From assembly GCA_014526335.1 (NCBI GenBank), contig JACTAT010000035.1:3788344-3852343 (forward strand): DNA of 64,000 bases, written 5' to 3'. This DNA comes from Chrysaora quinquecirrha. Taxonomy: Eukaryota > Cnidaria > Scyphozoa > Semaeostomeae > Pelagiidae. Made by a program: the position numbers and the translations under genes. The notes under the pieces are model-generated. The model saw only the letters and a list, made by a program, of their open reading frames with translations, ran no database searches and was not told where the DNA came from. This document shows positions 24,777 through 37,348 of the stretch, one piece after another; position 1 is the stretch's first letter; each line of letters starts with the position of its first letter.

Positions 24777-24893
24777 TGTGACCTGTCTACCATTGCTGAA
24801 ACTTCGCTAGAGTCCGGGGAGGTTAGTCGTCTATGGCATCCCCTAAACCTCACCGGACTCTTGCGAAAGTTCAGCAATGGTAGACAGGTCACA
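24777..24893. repeat. Near-perfect hairpin: 48-bp arms, 21-base loop
   Basis: Left arm 24777-24824 and right arm 24846-24893 are reverse complements at about 44 of 48 positions. The arm begins TGTGACCTGTCTACCATTGC. The loop is 24825-24845. It could be a very small foldback MITE or a small-RNA precursor; sequence alone does not decide. Confidence 0.85.
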
Positions 24894-25063
24894 TGGTTCC
24901 CGTGAAGGCGATGAATTCTTGGAAGAAAGAATCTTGTCTTGCCAAGGCTAATCTGGTACTATGGGCTAGTAAAACTGGCATCCTGCATAGCAGGCTCAAA
25001 GTAAAAATATTTACTATCTTGCTTCACGAAGGAGAGCAACTCGTTCTTTAAAACCGTTCCCAT

Positions 25064-25534
25064 CAGTGGCGTAGCGGAGGTATGTGGGGCCCTTAGTGAC
25101 GTAGTGGGATTGGGGCCCCTTGTCATCACGTCTTATTAGGAACTAGGAAGCTGAAAAAGGAAATAGGGACTAGTAAATAGGGACCAAGCACTAGGAAATA
25201 GGGACTAGGAAACTGCAAGGAGGTGGAAAGCTTTCTGGACGCTCATATTTTTTCGGCGGGTGCAACAACCACGTTTAATCATTACACAAAGGAGGATCAG
25301 ATTTTAAAAGCTTCAGGTAATGATAAGCTAGCCCTGCTCTAAAGCATCAATTTTGCAATATCAATGACTTACTCACTTGTTAGCAGTTTGTCATATAAGA
25401 AAACACGCTAATTTGGTCAGGAAAGATCATTTAAGAAAGACATAATTTTAAGGTTGGGGGCCCCTTGAAGCCTCTTATCAGCGGAGGCCCTCAGTGGCAT
25501 CCCCTAAAGGTAACCACCGTCAGCTACGCCACTG
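25064..25534. mobile_element. Non-autonomous hAT-type transposon, 8-bp TSD intact
   Basis: The left terminus is CAGTGGCGTAGC and the right terminus GCTACGCCACTG, perfect inverted repeats of 12 bases. The direct repeat GTTCCCAT flanks both sides (25056-25063 and 25535-25542). The 471-bp interior has no coding capacity. The termini differ from the 21.6-kb element, so it belongs to another family. Confidence 0.9.
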
Positions 25535-26326
25535 GTTCCCATTCTAGACAGCAGCGAGAAGTTGCCATATTGCAAATGAATAACAAAATGCATCATGTGA
25601 AAAGATAATACTCAAAGCCGCTTGCCTCTTCAGAGTAGACGTCAGACGCAGTAGGCAAAAACAATTGGTTTCAGTGAGCATAGAACCTGAATATGGGATT
25701 GAATTCACCAATCAGAAACTTGCACCGCTGATTGGCTAGTTTAGATCAACATTCGGGCCCATACTCTACGGCAAAAGTAATTGGTTAGGCCCATTTCTGA
25801 TGCTTTTTACACCGAAGTGTCAGACGAAAAAGCTTTTAGTATTATACTTCCAAACCATACTTGCCATATTCTGAACTTGGTACCACACATGTGCAATGTT
25901 TAGACTGCAGAGAAAAGTAATATAGGAACAGAAAAACGCACCAACATCCGGTATTAATAACTAGTATGGGTCCTATCAAATTTCAATAGCCATTTCACTC
26001 TAGTATAATTTTGCTATTTTTACTACACTAGACTAGATATGTTTTATTTAGATTGAAACACGTCATAGAATTCCTAGACCTTTTTTCTCTGTGTCAGCAT
26101 AATTTCGTAGGAGACCAAGGAAAATATCGGGGATATCTTCCTCACAGTATTCAACTGATGTTCCTTTTGACTACCTATGTTGGGACTGATAATTGCAAAA
26201 TGGACTTACATTCCAAAGAGCTGGAATCTAAATTCTCTGATGCTTGCTTCTAGAACTTGGAGAAATATGGAGAGACTTAAAGTACGATGGCAACGTCCGT
26301 CCGGAGAAATAACAGTTCGATAAGCA

Positions 26327-29300
26327 TTACATGCAAAACAATGTTTCATGTTTCAGTGCATTTAGATGATGTAGTATTTCTTTTGCATACATCTGACTTG
26401 TTCTTACTGGCAATTTCTCTCTGAATATTCTGTCAAAACTCTGAAAATGAAGAAGTAAATTTTGTTAAGATAAACAATGCAGCTATGATGCCATTTTATC
26501 ATCAACGCATTACAGAAAAAGTGTAATTTAAGAGTGACTTTTGTTGTGACTGCACCCAGCTCTGCATTTCTTTATCTAATATACTTCAACCTCACATATC
26601 TCTGATGAAATATGATCATACGCAAAGATGCACTATGATTCTGTTCTGTGTGGTTACTTACAAGACAACCAGCTTGCTATTTCAACAAATTTTATCGCAA
26701 GAGGCAGTCATTTCTACTTCACCACTTCAAAATCATGCAGGGTATAAACATGTAAATAACCTGCGCTGATATGACAGATGGATGATGTCAAATGTCAGCG
26801 ATTAGCCACTGGCTATGACTTGACAAGGACATGGAAAGGTACGTCCCATGGTCCCTGGTCGTCATCTCAGTCTGAGACTAAGGACCATACCAAGCGACCC
26901 TTGTACCTTGGTGGCTATATAGGTCACTTCTTGTGTATAGGTCCGCCGAGGATCTGTCCCATTCGTTAGTCGTGTTAGTCTTTATTTCTGTCTCAGAATC
27001 TTGTATTCTTATCTTTCAAAAGAATAATTGGAAACTAAAATAGTCGATATGTAAGGAAAGGAAAAGTAGATGCCTTCTCAGAGTTTGTTGGATATGAATA
27101 AAAAGACATTAGGAGACCAATCATTAACTTAACTTTGATTATTTCAACGAATACAGTGAGAAGCAGTTAAGTATGTTTGCAAGAGAAAGAAAGGTAGTTG
27201 AAAAGAGCCGGTCCTGAAAATTTTTTAAAGCATACATCTAAAACAAGTATAAATAACACGAATAAATACACTTACCGTTGAAACTTTGCGAATTCTTTGT
27301 AGCAGTGTAAGAGCTTCGTCTGCATTTTCATCAGAATAAGACGATGCTTCGAATAGAGCTTCAAATGCATGGAATAAATTTTCAAGAAATCTGTAAACAC
27401 CAAATCCACCAAGCTCTTGAATTCGCTGGTCCATTGATCTTAGCCAAGATTGAACACCAACTGCATTTTGCCAGTTCAGTTCTTTTCACATTTGGACGCC
27501 CAAATGTCAATACCTAATAAAGAACACAATAAACATCAAGATTTTGATATGTGAGCAAAATACTGAAATTTTACATTACATAAGGAAACGAACGGTACAA
27601 GAGGCAAGGGCAAGAAAGGTTTGCATGCAACAATTTTTAAATGCTGCAAACGACAGAATAAAATATCAAAAGCAATCTCTCTTGTATAATAGAACTGTCA
27701 CTTCATGTACGCTCAACACTTTATAGGCTATGACAAAATACGTGAAGGTTAAGGCAGCATCATTGCTTTAACGATGAATAACGAATAGAGGAATGACAGC
27801 CGATTTGAGTAATAGTAAGTAACGAGTGAATGAGTGAATGAATGAATGAATGAAAAATTCAATGAATGAATTATTGAAGAAACGAAAAGGATTGAATGAA
27901 TAGATGAATGAATTTATGAATGACTCAATCAAAAGTGGTCGGACTTAAAAATGCAGTTATCTTGTTTAAACATGAAATACCTTGGTTAACAACTTGCAAG
28001 GTCTGGTCCACAGCAGATAAAGTTGTATCATTCAATTGTACTTTCTTTGCAGCTTCAGCAAGGAATTCCAATGAAGCTGAAGACTTCTGTGTAACAACAC
28101 TCTTTTCCTTTTTATATCTTTTGACAGTCGATGTAAGGAGTGCACTTAATATATTTTTAAGACGGGAATATGCCTGCCAATGGGGTGTCATTTTTAGGGA
28201 AAAATTCCGAGAAGGGATACAGCATTGTCTTTTAAAGTTCCAGAATGGGGTAGCAGGTAGCACAATTTTTTCTGGAAAGGATATGGTTTGTGTCTAATTC
28301 TACCGTTGAAAGGCTTTGTTTCACAAAAATTTCCAGAAGGAATTCCAGAAAGGGTACCTTAGGTTTCCGAAGTTCCGGAATGGCTACCAAAATTTTTTTT
28401 CGTAAGCACAGGCCCGTACTTATGTTAAGTAGCTGCACCCCTGGTAATTTGGCTCAGTTTTTTCAGCGTTTGTGAAATCAGGCTGGACATCAGTGACGTC
28501 ATCGGTTGATGTATCGACAAGGCCAGGGAACATGTAATTAGCAAGCGATTCTGCTAACTCATTGACAAGCTCCTCTTTAAGACAACTTCCAATCGACACT
28601 GCACTTTCAGTATCTTTATAGAAATTACCTAAAATTGAAGTAAGGACAAAATCAGAAAAGAGTAGCTTTCCATTTCGTGGAACGGTAAATGGCAAAAAAT
28701 GCTGTTATACAAAGTTATACCCACTCGTCAGTCTTAGCAAGGCGTGTCTGGGTTTAAATCAGGTTATGCACCCCATGCAAACTCTAATACAGTCTCATTA
28801 TTGTCCCTATGGACAATCTAAAGGCTTTGTCGCTATTGTCCCAATGGACATTTGAAAGCAATTTCTCTGTTTCCGAGACATTGAGGCAGTTTCTCTATTG
28901 CCCACATAAGCAACTGAAAAGCCAGTTCCTCAATCGCTTCCCTTGATGTTTACAGGCAGTGCATCTGTCTATTGCCTCTTTGGGTATTCAAGGCTCTGTC
29001 TCCGGTAATAGAAGGGAAAAACTCTGTCTAAGGACACTGAAGGCAGAAGCTCTGTCTTGGGAACGAAGGTAGAGTTTCTTTCTATGGACATTAAAGGCAA
29101 CGGTTCTGTTGCTTCTGCAGATGCTGTACACACAGGTAAGCAATAAAGTAGCATTGCTTTAGGTTAATTCGATCAGGAGACCAAATATTTCGATAACAAC
29201 AATCTGTATTCAAAATTTCTAAAATCAACTAACCTTTAACATGAAAATACATACAACCAGTAGCAGCTTCTTCTAAAGAAGTATTGTAACAAACACTTTT

Positions 29301-32300
29301 GATTTTCACCCAGTCAGAAAATGGTCCGAAATTTTTAGTAGCATCAGCAGCATTTAAACCAGCACCGGAGTCCTCAACAACTAATCTCTTTGCATCGATA
29401 GCTGCTTCAAGGACAGCTTTGTGTTTCCTTTGTTTTCTTCAGCTTCGATGGCAAGAGCTTCCAGTTTATCTAGATGAAGTTTCTCTTCTTCAAGTTGCAG
29501 CTAGAAAAGAATAAGTATGACTTGACCACACAATAAACCATAACACACGTAAATAGAAATGTCCTCTCAAAAATCTTAAGAAAACAACCATTCAATCTTT
29601 AAATTCGTTTGATGTACATTTTCAAACTATCGTGTCAGATAATTGGAATGGACACTTTCTTTACCAAGCCCCGTTAAAAAGACCTCACCAGTGGGCTTAT
29701 GTCGACCTATGGTACGATAAAACTGATGCCAACTATTTGCGTAACTGCTAACTTATGTTGAAAAACAATTGGGATACAGCGATTGCTCGCAAGAGCGCAG
29801 AAGTAGAATATGCCAAACTTAGGCCAACTAGTTGCCCCCAAAATGAACTAGTTACCAACTATGATGGAAATACACTACAAACAAAACCTAACCTGTTTAT
29901 CAGACAGCTGAGCTTCTGCAACTGCCCGAATAATCCTGCATCCATCTTCTTCAGCAATGCAGATGGGATCAACATCTTTCCAACAACATTTTCTCCAGCT
30001 TGCACATTTTATGCATTCACCAAATATGTCTCTGTGACAGCAATGGCTCCATTCTGGGCAACCAAAGCAAGCTACGAGAAAAATAAATCGTTTCACTAAA
30101 AATACAAATTTATAAAACAATGTATATATGAAATCTAAGGCCCTCCAAACGATCAAACATTTGATGCTTGCTTTAAGGACAATGTTTGACCGTTTTGACA
30201 CAAGGCAAAACATTGCTTCAACAACGAAATTTTTTAGGTAATGTTTTCAGATAGTAAGGAGAACATTATCTGCTTGACGTTAGCAAACAGTATTTGATAA
30301 GCAATGTTTATTTACGATGTGGTAAAACGGTCAAACATTTTGTTCGATAAGTTTCATGTGTTTGATCTTTTGGCCTGCGAGCATAAAAAAACAATGTTAT
30401 TGTATGATTATTGGAGGATATAGTACTAGACGATCATTTGGGACAATACATGGAGCAACTAAATCGTAGGAATCCCGTCAGTTGAATACATTCCTACTTT
30501 AAGCATTCTTTGATCAGGGCTCCACGAGCCTTTGACAAACATTTTGATTATCAAAGCGAGGTCTTCAAATTCTTGTTTCTGGTCTTGCATTAATAGTGCA
30601 GTTAGAAAGCACGATAGTCACGGGTAAATTACAACTTTTTTAAGAGATCATTATGATTTATGAAAGCTAAACTAGTTTTTGAGTTGTACAAAACTTCAGA
30701 ATTGCGATAAACAGCTGTTTATCAGAAGCTAAACTAAACTTTCAGTTGCTCTACCGCGATATCTATTCCATACTCAATTTGCAACACCGTTTATTGGAAC
30801 ACCGATTCGACAGGAAAGACTAGTGACTCCTTCATTTTTTTGAACAATACGACAGCCAGACCTAGAGACAGAGTCAACAAGCAAGATGCATACCGCAGAA
30901 CCAGCCAAGACAGCCCCTTTTAATTCGAAAAAATCAATGATCCCAAAGCAGATCTCGAAATACTTGGTCAGTGCAACAAACTGATGTTCTTTTGAATGCA
31001 TGGAAGGATGCTTTTGTTCAATTGGAGAACCAAGAGTGATAACAATGATGTTCAACTGGTACTTACTGACTTCACAGCTTAGTGATCTACACGTTTCATT
31101 CACTTTGACTTCAGATCTTCCATATTCCAATAGATGATCTTCATATATCCTACGTAGTTCTTCCTTCTCTGATCTCACATCTGATTCATGTCGATCTGCA
31201 TTCTCATAATACTGTGCAGCGAGATCAAGATTCTCCTCGGCTCTTTTTATATTTAAAGAACTCTGGTTTCCAGCTTTGGATAAGATCTCAATCAATAATA
31301 TCTCTACTTCTTCTGCGATCTCTTCAAAGCAGCCAGAAACCTTTGGGTACAAAAAGAGATATTAAATTCAAGATGAAATGAGCTTAAACTCTTGAGAATA
31401 TATATATAGGCGACCACACACGGCAGCAGGCACAGAGCTTCCTCAGTAAAGAAATTTGTGTTGCTTAATTCTATCGATTTTTAGAAAGCAAAATGAAATG
31501 ATTTCTGTCTGGAACCCGTTTATCATTTTGTCTAAGAGGCATGTTTACAGTGGCATCCTACACGGACATTGTCGCGCGTGACATGTCCATTCGATGTCTC
31601 CCACTTTAGCAACCTCGGAAACTTTAAAGCGCGCGACAAAATTTGCAGCTAGAGATACGCAAATGTTTTTTTGGGAGACAACAGAAACGTGTCTTCTCTC
31701 CATGACTCGACGCGACATGTTGCTTGCTTGCCACTCGTATGATCGGCCACCAAGAGAGACACATTGAATACAATGTCATGCGCGACATGCTTCCTAGTTT
31801 AGCCACAGCTGAACATACCAAAACTGTGGACACATCGTTTTTGTGCAGACATTACTGGTTCTGTCCCCAAAAAATACACCTAGCAACGATGTAGTTGTCT
31901 AGCTGATCCTAGTTAACAATTAATTTGGATCATTTTAGTGAGAAACCATATAGGTTGAAATCATAGATTCAATCAAATCCAGCGGACAAAATTCAACGCT
32001 TCTGCGTCCTAAGCTTTGTTAGCTTAAAAGAATAGTAAATACCGATACACTTGTCCGCGTTCCGACAACAAAAAATTACTATATTGTTGTCTTTAGTACT
32101 ATTGGCACCTTAATACTGAAAGCAATTTTTAACAGAAACGACATTATCACAGAAAATGCGTCCTTGAATGGAGTTGTAAATGCATCAACATAGTCGCAGG
32201 TCAAAGATTGAGTCTTATTTAAGTGAAATAAGGACATTCTTGAGCCCAAGAAGAAGCCATAATTCTATACTTTCTTAGATTTGATAAACCCAGTACTGAA

Positions 32301-35300
32301 CTTTCTGAACTTTTTGAGGAGCCAAGTAGTAGTTACATTCGTATAAACCATTTTCTTATAAAAAAGAAAAACGTTAGCTCCAAATTAATCTCTCGTTCGA
32401 CACAGTATCGCATGTGTAGTGACAGAGGCGGACTTTATGGTCTAGCTAAATAAGTTAAGTCTCCTAAGTAACTGCTGAAGTTACCATTACTAGTCACATC
32501 CACTTTAATGAAAATGGAATGCAAAGGAAAAGCAAACTCACCCTGAAATTATCCAGAGATCCATGAGACTCTGCAGACATTTCTGTATTTTTGAAATCCA
32601 TAATCTTTCCATCGATTTTGAATGACAGTCCATCTTCATTGATAGTTACATTAACTTTTGATTCGAGACCAAGAGTCTTGACGTACCCAGCCATTGTTAC
32701 ATTAGCTTGCTTGTGATCAATACTAGCTATAATACGTGGGCCTCTTAAGTTAGTTTCAGAATCCTGTTGAATGATGATCTGACCATTTCCAAGAATAACA
32801 GGAGCCGGACTATTCGATGTTGTAATAAGAATCGTGGTTGGATGGACGATGCGAACTTCACACGACAGAACACGTCCAAGGATCTTTATATCACCGTGTA
32901 AGTCGGCCTTGTTTTCTTGCCCTGTCTCCTCAAATGCAGAATATGACAGCATCAAACCATTTGGGAAATAGGCAGTGCGAAGTACGTATGGTAATTCAAA
33001 GTCAAATGTAAACGCATTTAGAAGATCGGCGATGGTTATAGCAGTGAAATTAGCATAAAAACGCCCGGCTTCTGGCGTTGATGGATTGAAATCCAGATTC
33101 AACGGAGCTGCAAGTTCGTTTCCATTGCCCATTGCACCAAGTCGCAGATCACCTTTCAGTTTCAACCAGTTCAACGTGTCTCCTGGATTGAATGTAGAAT
33201 TGACTGTGAGATTCCTGAATTGAATAAACGTAATACCAAACGGAGCAACCCAGGTTTTCTTCCGGCATTCCATATCCATGCGGATCATTCCACTTTTCAA
33301 AAACAAAAATTTTCCATCAAATACAAATCGTGATTCTCTTATTTTCATTGTAGTATTAAGCTCTAAGTTCGTTTCTTTTCCAATATTGAATACCAACGTG
33401 CTATTCTCAAGTTCCACTCTGTTTCCAAGTGGTATGGTCTTTGAAATAGGTGATTCAAGTTTGAAACCATCAAGCGATATTATGCCTCTGAAAGTAAAGG
33501 CCTTTGTCGTATCTAAAAGCTTATGAGCCGCTGTGCATGTCTTATCATCCCCACAGTTATCCGGGAACTTGAATAATGCAATAAGCGTGACTCCTTTAGC
33601 AACAGGGATACGAAGAAGTGGCGTGGTTATGATTTTTGGCGGCAAAAAGCTGTACGAAGGCAGCGGTGACGACACAAGGCTGGTAACGATGTTGTTGTTG
33701 TGTAGAAGGCTAGTATCTCTTGAGTCAAAACCAGTCAATGCCTGCATAACATTGCTGAGAGGGCTGTGTGTTAGAGTCAAGGCAATTTTCATATACCATT
33801 GCTTTTTATCGAGTAACAACAGCAGGCTGACTCTGATATTCTTTTCCCATTCTGGAAGATCTGTACGGCCAGTAAGCAACAAATGAGGGGTATTGGTTCT
33901 TGTAATTCGTGAAAACAAACTCACATTCTCAATCTCAAAGTCATCGATCTCTGTATTCTCAATCATCTGTTTTGCATCTTCACTTGCAAAGACTTTAGGA
34001 TCGAACTCATCAACAATATCTTCAAGCGACAGGCTCTTAGCAACAGCCGTCATACCATAAACCTTCTCTGTTGTGCTGCCCATTTGTGCATACCTCATTT
34101 TCATTTTGGCAGAGCCGATATCGAGAGAGCCTCGTACAGACAATTTCCAATCATCTGAGCTTGGATCTGATATGTTTTTAACGAGAACAATTGACTTGAC
34201 GTTAGAACGTAGAACACCAGGAGCTAGGCCAACTTCATCTTTCAATTTCACGAATATAGAGAATAACAAGGTCTTTGAATTAAAGCTGATATGTGAAGTG
34301 AATGCTTTTTTAGTCCGTTTTAGAAATACAGGGAGTGATGGGGGTGATAGCTCAGAACTCAAAGCTTTCAGGATTCTTCTAAGTGCGATTTTGTCGTGTT
34401 TGTCTACGAGAAAGTCAAAGTTCGGACGCTTGACAACAAACGCTAGTTTCACGGGAGAAAATTTCTTGCTGTTGTAAAGATCAACAGGACACAAGAACGT
34501 CACACCACTAGGAACATGTGACTGCAAAACATCACGAAATATATCGCCAGTTGTTGTCCTGTATGTTAAATTAAAAACATCATTCAGAGATAATGATATT
34601 CCGAATTGTGACTTGTTGCTTGATAGCAAATCACTGTTAGATAACATACGCGTCATAAACGGCACACTGACCGTCTCTTCGTCGAATAGCTCCGTTAATA
34701 CGGTACTGGGAGCCATGTCTTTGAATTCAAGAATCGCATAAGCTTGAAGTTCTTGTTTTGGAGATTTACTGATGGTGATTGAGCCAGTCGCTAACGATCC
34801 ACCGAGTCGCGCCAAGTAACCCTTGAATACCAAATAGAAAAAGCCATCTTTTCTGAACACTCTTCCAGATACAGTGACATTTTTCAGCTTCACCAAACTA
34901 CTGTCAAAACTTGGAGTTTTAACTGAATCCTCATCCGGAGACATTTCTTCAATAATGTTCTTGAAAGTAACGGACTTCATTTTGCCTTCAATTTCACCAC
35001 TTTCAGAAATGGTAACATCCAGTGAATCTGATCCAAACTGCATTGATCCTGAAAATAATTATAAATGAAAATCATAGGGTCATGAAATATAATAAATGTG
35101 AGTTTAGCGTGTGGTAATTAAAAATAAATGAAAATAAAAAATAAAAAAATTAAAAATAAATAAAACAGCAAAAATGTCGAAAAAAAGGATTTACCATCAG
35201 AAAGAGATAAATTTACGATGTTTCGGGCATTACCCTTTATCAAGTCTTTTTTGTCTAACACATGGTGGATCAACTTTGTAATGGGCCAACTTCCCCTCAC

Positions 35301-37348
35301 CGCTATTCCTTACTCTGGAGTGTGGCAAAAACTAGCCTATATTAGTTAGGTTGTCTATTGGATCAGTTCTAAAACTGAGACTGTTAGTCTATTTATTTAA
35401 ATACGCCTAGACTTGATAAAGAGTAAAGCCCTGAACGTCGTAAATTTGTCTCTTTCTTCATGGTACTGAATCCTTTTCTCAACAGCTTTGCTGTTTCATA
35501 AATATAAATCAGCATTGATGTCAAAATATATAGGTTGCTTCAGAAAATCTAGTGGAAGTAAACAATTGGGAGTAAACAATTGGGTGGAAGTAAACAAAAA
35601 TCATGAGCAACCAAAGAAAATGACAAGAAATACTTCAGTTTATTTTTCAGTAGAAAACCGAAAGAGGAAAATAGTATCACGGCATCTAATGCTGTTACCC
35701 AAAAGCTGTCAAGATGACAAATCCTAATTAGGCTGTTCGAGAACGTGATGGATTTCGTTAAGAACGGAGCGGCCCATCCATCCAAAACTTTCATGCCAAA
35801 AGCACATTTTAGTATACAGACTAGCCTGGCACCCGCGCTACACGCAACACTGAAAGATTCAGCTCCTGTATGACGTTGCCGCTCGCGGCTCACTGCAATA
35901 CTTCAAAACGCTTTCTCATGTTGAAAGAATGGACAATGCTAATAGGAACACAAGTTTTTGGCCCAAGATATCGTAAAAGAAGGCTAATCCTAGGCTAAAA
36001 TTAGACTTTTTTGAGTCCAAATAAACGCTGCCACCACTATAATAAAGCTGCTGTTTTATACAGACAGCTGAATTTGTCCAGTCAGTTGTAGACAATAGCT
36101 GTTCCTGGTCTGGATTTTATGAGCAGAAACAGAGACTCGTGTAATAAGTCCAGGCACAACTTTAGAATGCAAGCAGTCTAATCAAGGACTCTTCAAAAGT
36201 TAAAATGAAAGCTTTCAGATGTTAAAATTTTCTCTTACCCTTGCCAGTAAATCGCCACGTCCCATTAACAGGCTGTTCCTTATCGTATGTGAAATTCATA
36301 ATGACATCTGATAATTCAACATAGTCTTCTACCATCTTCACAGTTTTATTAAGTTTCGCAGCTACTTTGATGTACCTTCCCCCGGTTTTGTAATTGAATA
36401 TGTCTGTATTCATCTTGCTAAGTGGAGGAAAGCCAGGAGGTACTTTCGCAAGTTGATAAGTTGGAGCAATTGTGTGGAGCAACTGCTCTGCTGTAAGTTC
36501 ACTATCTCCTGAAATGTAAAACGATTCTTCAGTTAATGGTGTATCATTCGACACAGAAGAAAACCCGCATATAAAGTAAAATGTTTTACCTATAATCTGT
36601 TTCCGATGATTCTATAGCAAGTTCCAAAGACTACTATATGGAACTGAGTGTAGAGACTATTCTGCTTTGATTATAAAATTCCAGGCAGAGCATATTCTGT
36701 ACAGTAGACAAAAAACGTTTTCTGTCTAATAAAGCATTTAGTCTTTACAAGAAAACAAAGCGTACACAAGAAAGCCTGCTGTAGTGGGAAACAGCATACA
36801 GTAAAGGCCTCTTACGATAGCGTAATACTTCGACATTTCTCTCATAAAAAGTGCTTGTTATACTTAAGCAGGCAGTGACACTTGAAATAATAGAACTAAA
36901 AATGACTGGTCAAAACTTTCTAATTGGAAATCATTTCATGTAGCATAAAGTAAGCTCGTAATACAGGGCCTATAATGCATTCGTAGGCCTGTGACGTGCC
37001 GCAAATTTTAGCAATCTACACAGCAGGCGATACACGAACAAACTTAAATCTGATGCGATAGACAGGCACAGGTCGCGACTGAGTTGGCTTGGCTTCTGAC
37101 TGGAATAATATGTGAATCATTAGCATTTGATTAACAACTAAGCTTCAAAACGTTTTTCAAAATGTGTCGATTCTAAAAGCACAGTATGTTGCAGACCTAA
37201 AACAATGAACCATCACAACAAAAACGTTCATTATAAGGCCTAAAATGGTGAAATATTTACCATGTTCAGCTGTTCCACCTTCACCTTTTACAGCGTTATT
37301 CCACACCAAAACCAACAATACTCCTAAAGTCGTAAAGAGACCCTTCAT
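26327..37348 (-). CDS. Large unrecognised secreted protein, about 1,424 aa, ten exons
   Basis: Minus-strand exons: 37261-37348, 36239-36508, 32542-35048, 31067-31340, 29893-30053, 29234-29500, about 28439-28628, about 27981-28144, 27276-27513 and 26327-26440 (TAA at 26327). Exon 1 encodes a signal peptide (MKGLFTTLGVLLVLVWNNAV). The 2.5-kb exon 3 encodes about 835 residues of strand-rich sequence without cysteine clusters. In it, motifs such as LSLEDIVDEFDP, ITIADLLNAF and MAPSTVLTELF recur about every 250-300 residues, suggesting degenerate repeats. Exon 4 is a charged helix, probably coiled coil. Exon 5 is Cys-rich (HCC, CIKC, KCCW). Exons 6-10 are helical with scattered Cys. Phases match throughout except that the exon 7/8 junction uses weak sites. 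Exon 6 and exon 9 each lack one base (near 29424-29440 and at 27483-27486); with these added, the total is exactly 1,425 codons. I recognise no family; an extracellular structural or binding role is inference. Confidence 0.8.
27826..27922. repeat. GAAT tetranucleotide repeat
   Basis: Tandem GAAT units with small interruptions, in an intron of the large secreted gene. Confidence 0.85.
28180..28438. repeat. Repeat-like insertion between exons 7 and 8 of the large secreted gene
   Basis: On the minus strand the stretch contains two diverged versions of the same phrases: CCATTCCGGAACTT against CCATTCTGGAACTT, and CCTTTCTGGAATTCC against CCCTTCTCGGAATTTT. It reads like a tandem or nested repeat that now forms most of a short intron. 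This may be why the splice sites on either side are weak. Confidence 0.4.
30138..30385. repeat. Dispersed MITE-like repeat, ACGTGG/AACGGTCAAACATT family (copy 2)
   Basis: The ends are roughly inverted: GGCCCTCCAAACGATCAAAC on the left, and the complement of a GGCCAAAAGATCAAACAC series on the right. The core includes AAAACGGTCAAACATT. It lies between exons 4 and 5 of the large secreted gene. Confidence 0.55.

Larger units (their letters stand above)
20615..26326. other. Transposon-rich intergenic region
   Basis: No coding exon is recognised. It holds a hAT element (21610-22422), a Harbinger-type MITE (23549-24000), a repeat-family copy (24071-24360), a hairpin (24777-24893) and a second hAT element (25064-25534). 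No transposase ORF is present. A short block near 21228-21270 (AACATGTTTCGGATTCATC) resembles the ends of some Penelope- or DIRS-like retroelements, but no reverse transcriptase remains. Confidence 0.6.

Noticed and set aside
27820..27925. CRISPR-like array
   Set aside because: Plain GAAT tandem repeat without spacers, in a eukaryotic intron.
30774..31066. C-terminal half of a 192-codon minus-strand ORF as coding sequence
   Set aside because: A GTAAGT donor at 31066 ends the exon, and the next exon at 30053 continues in phase; the remainder is intron.
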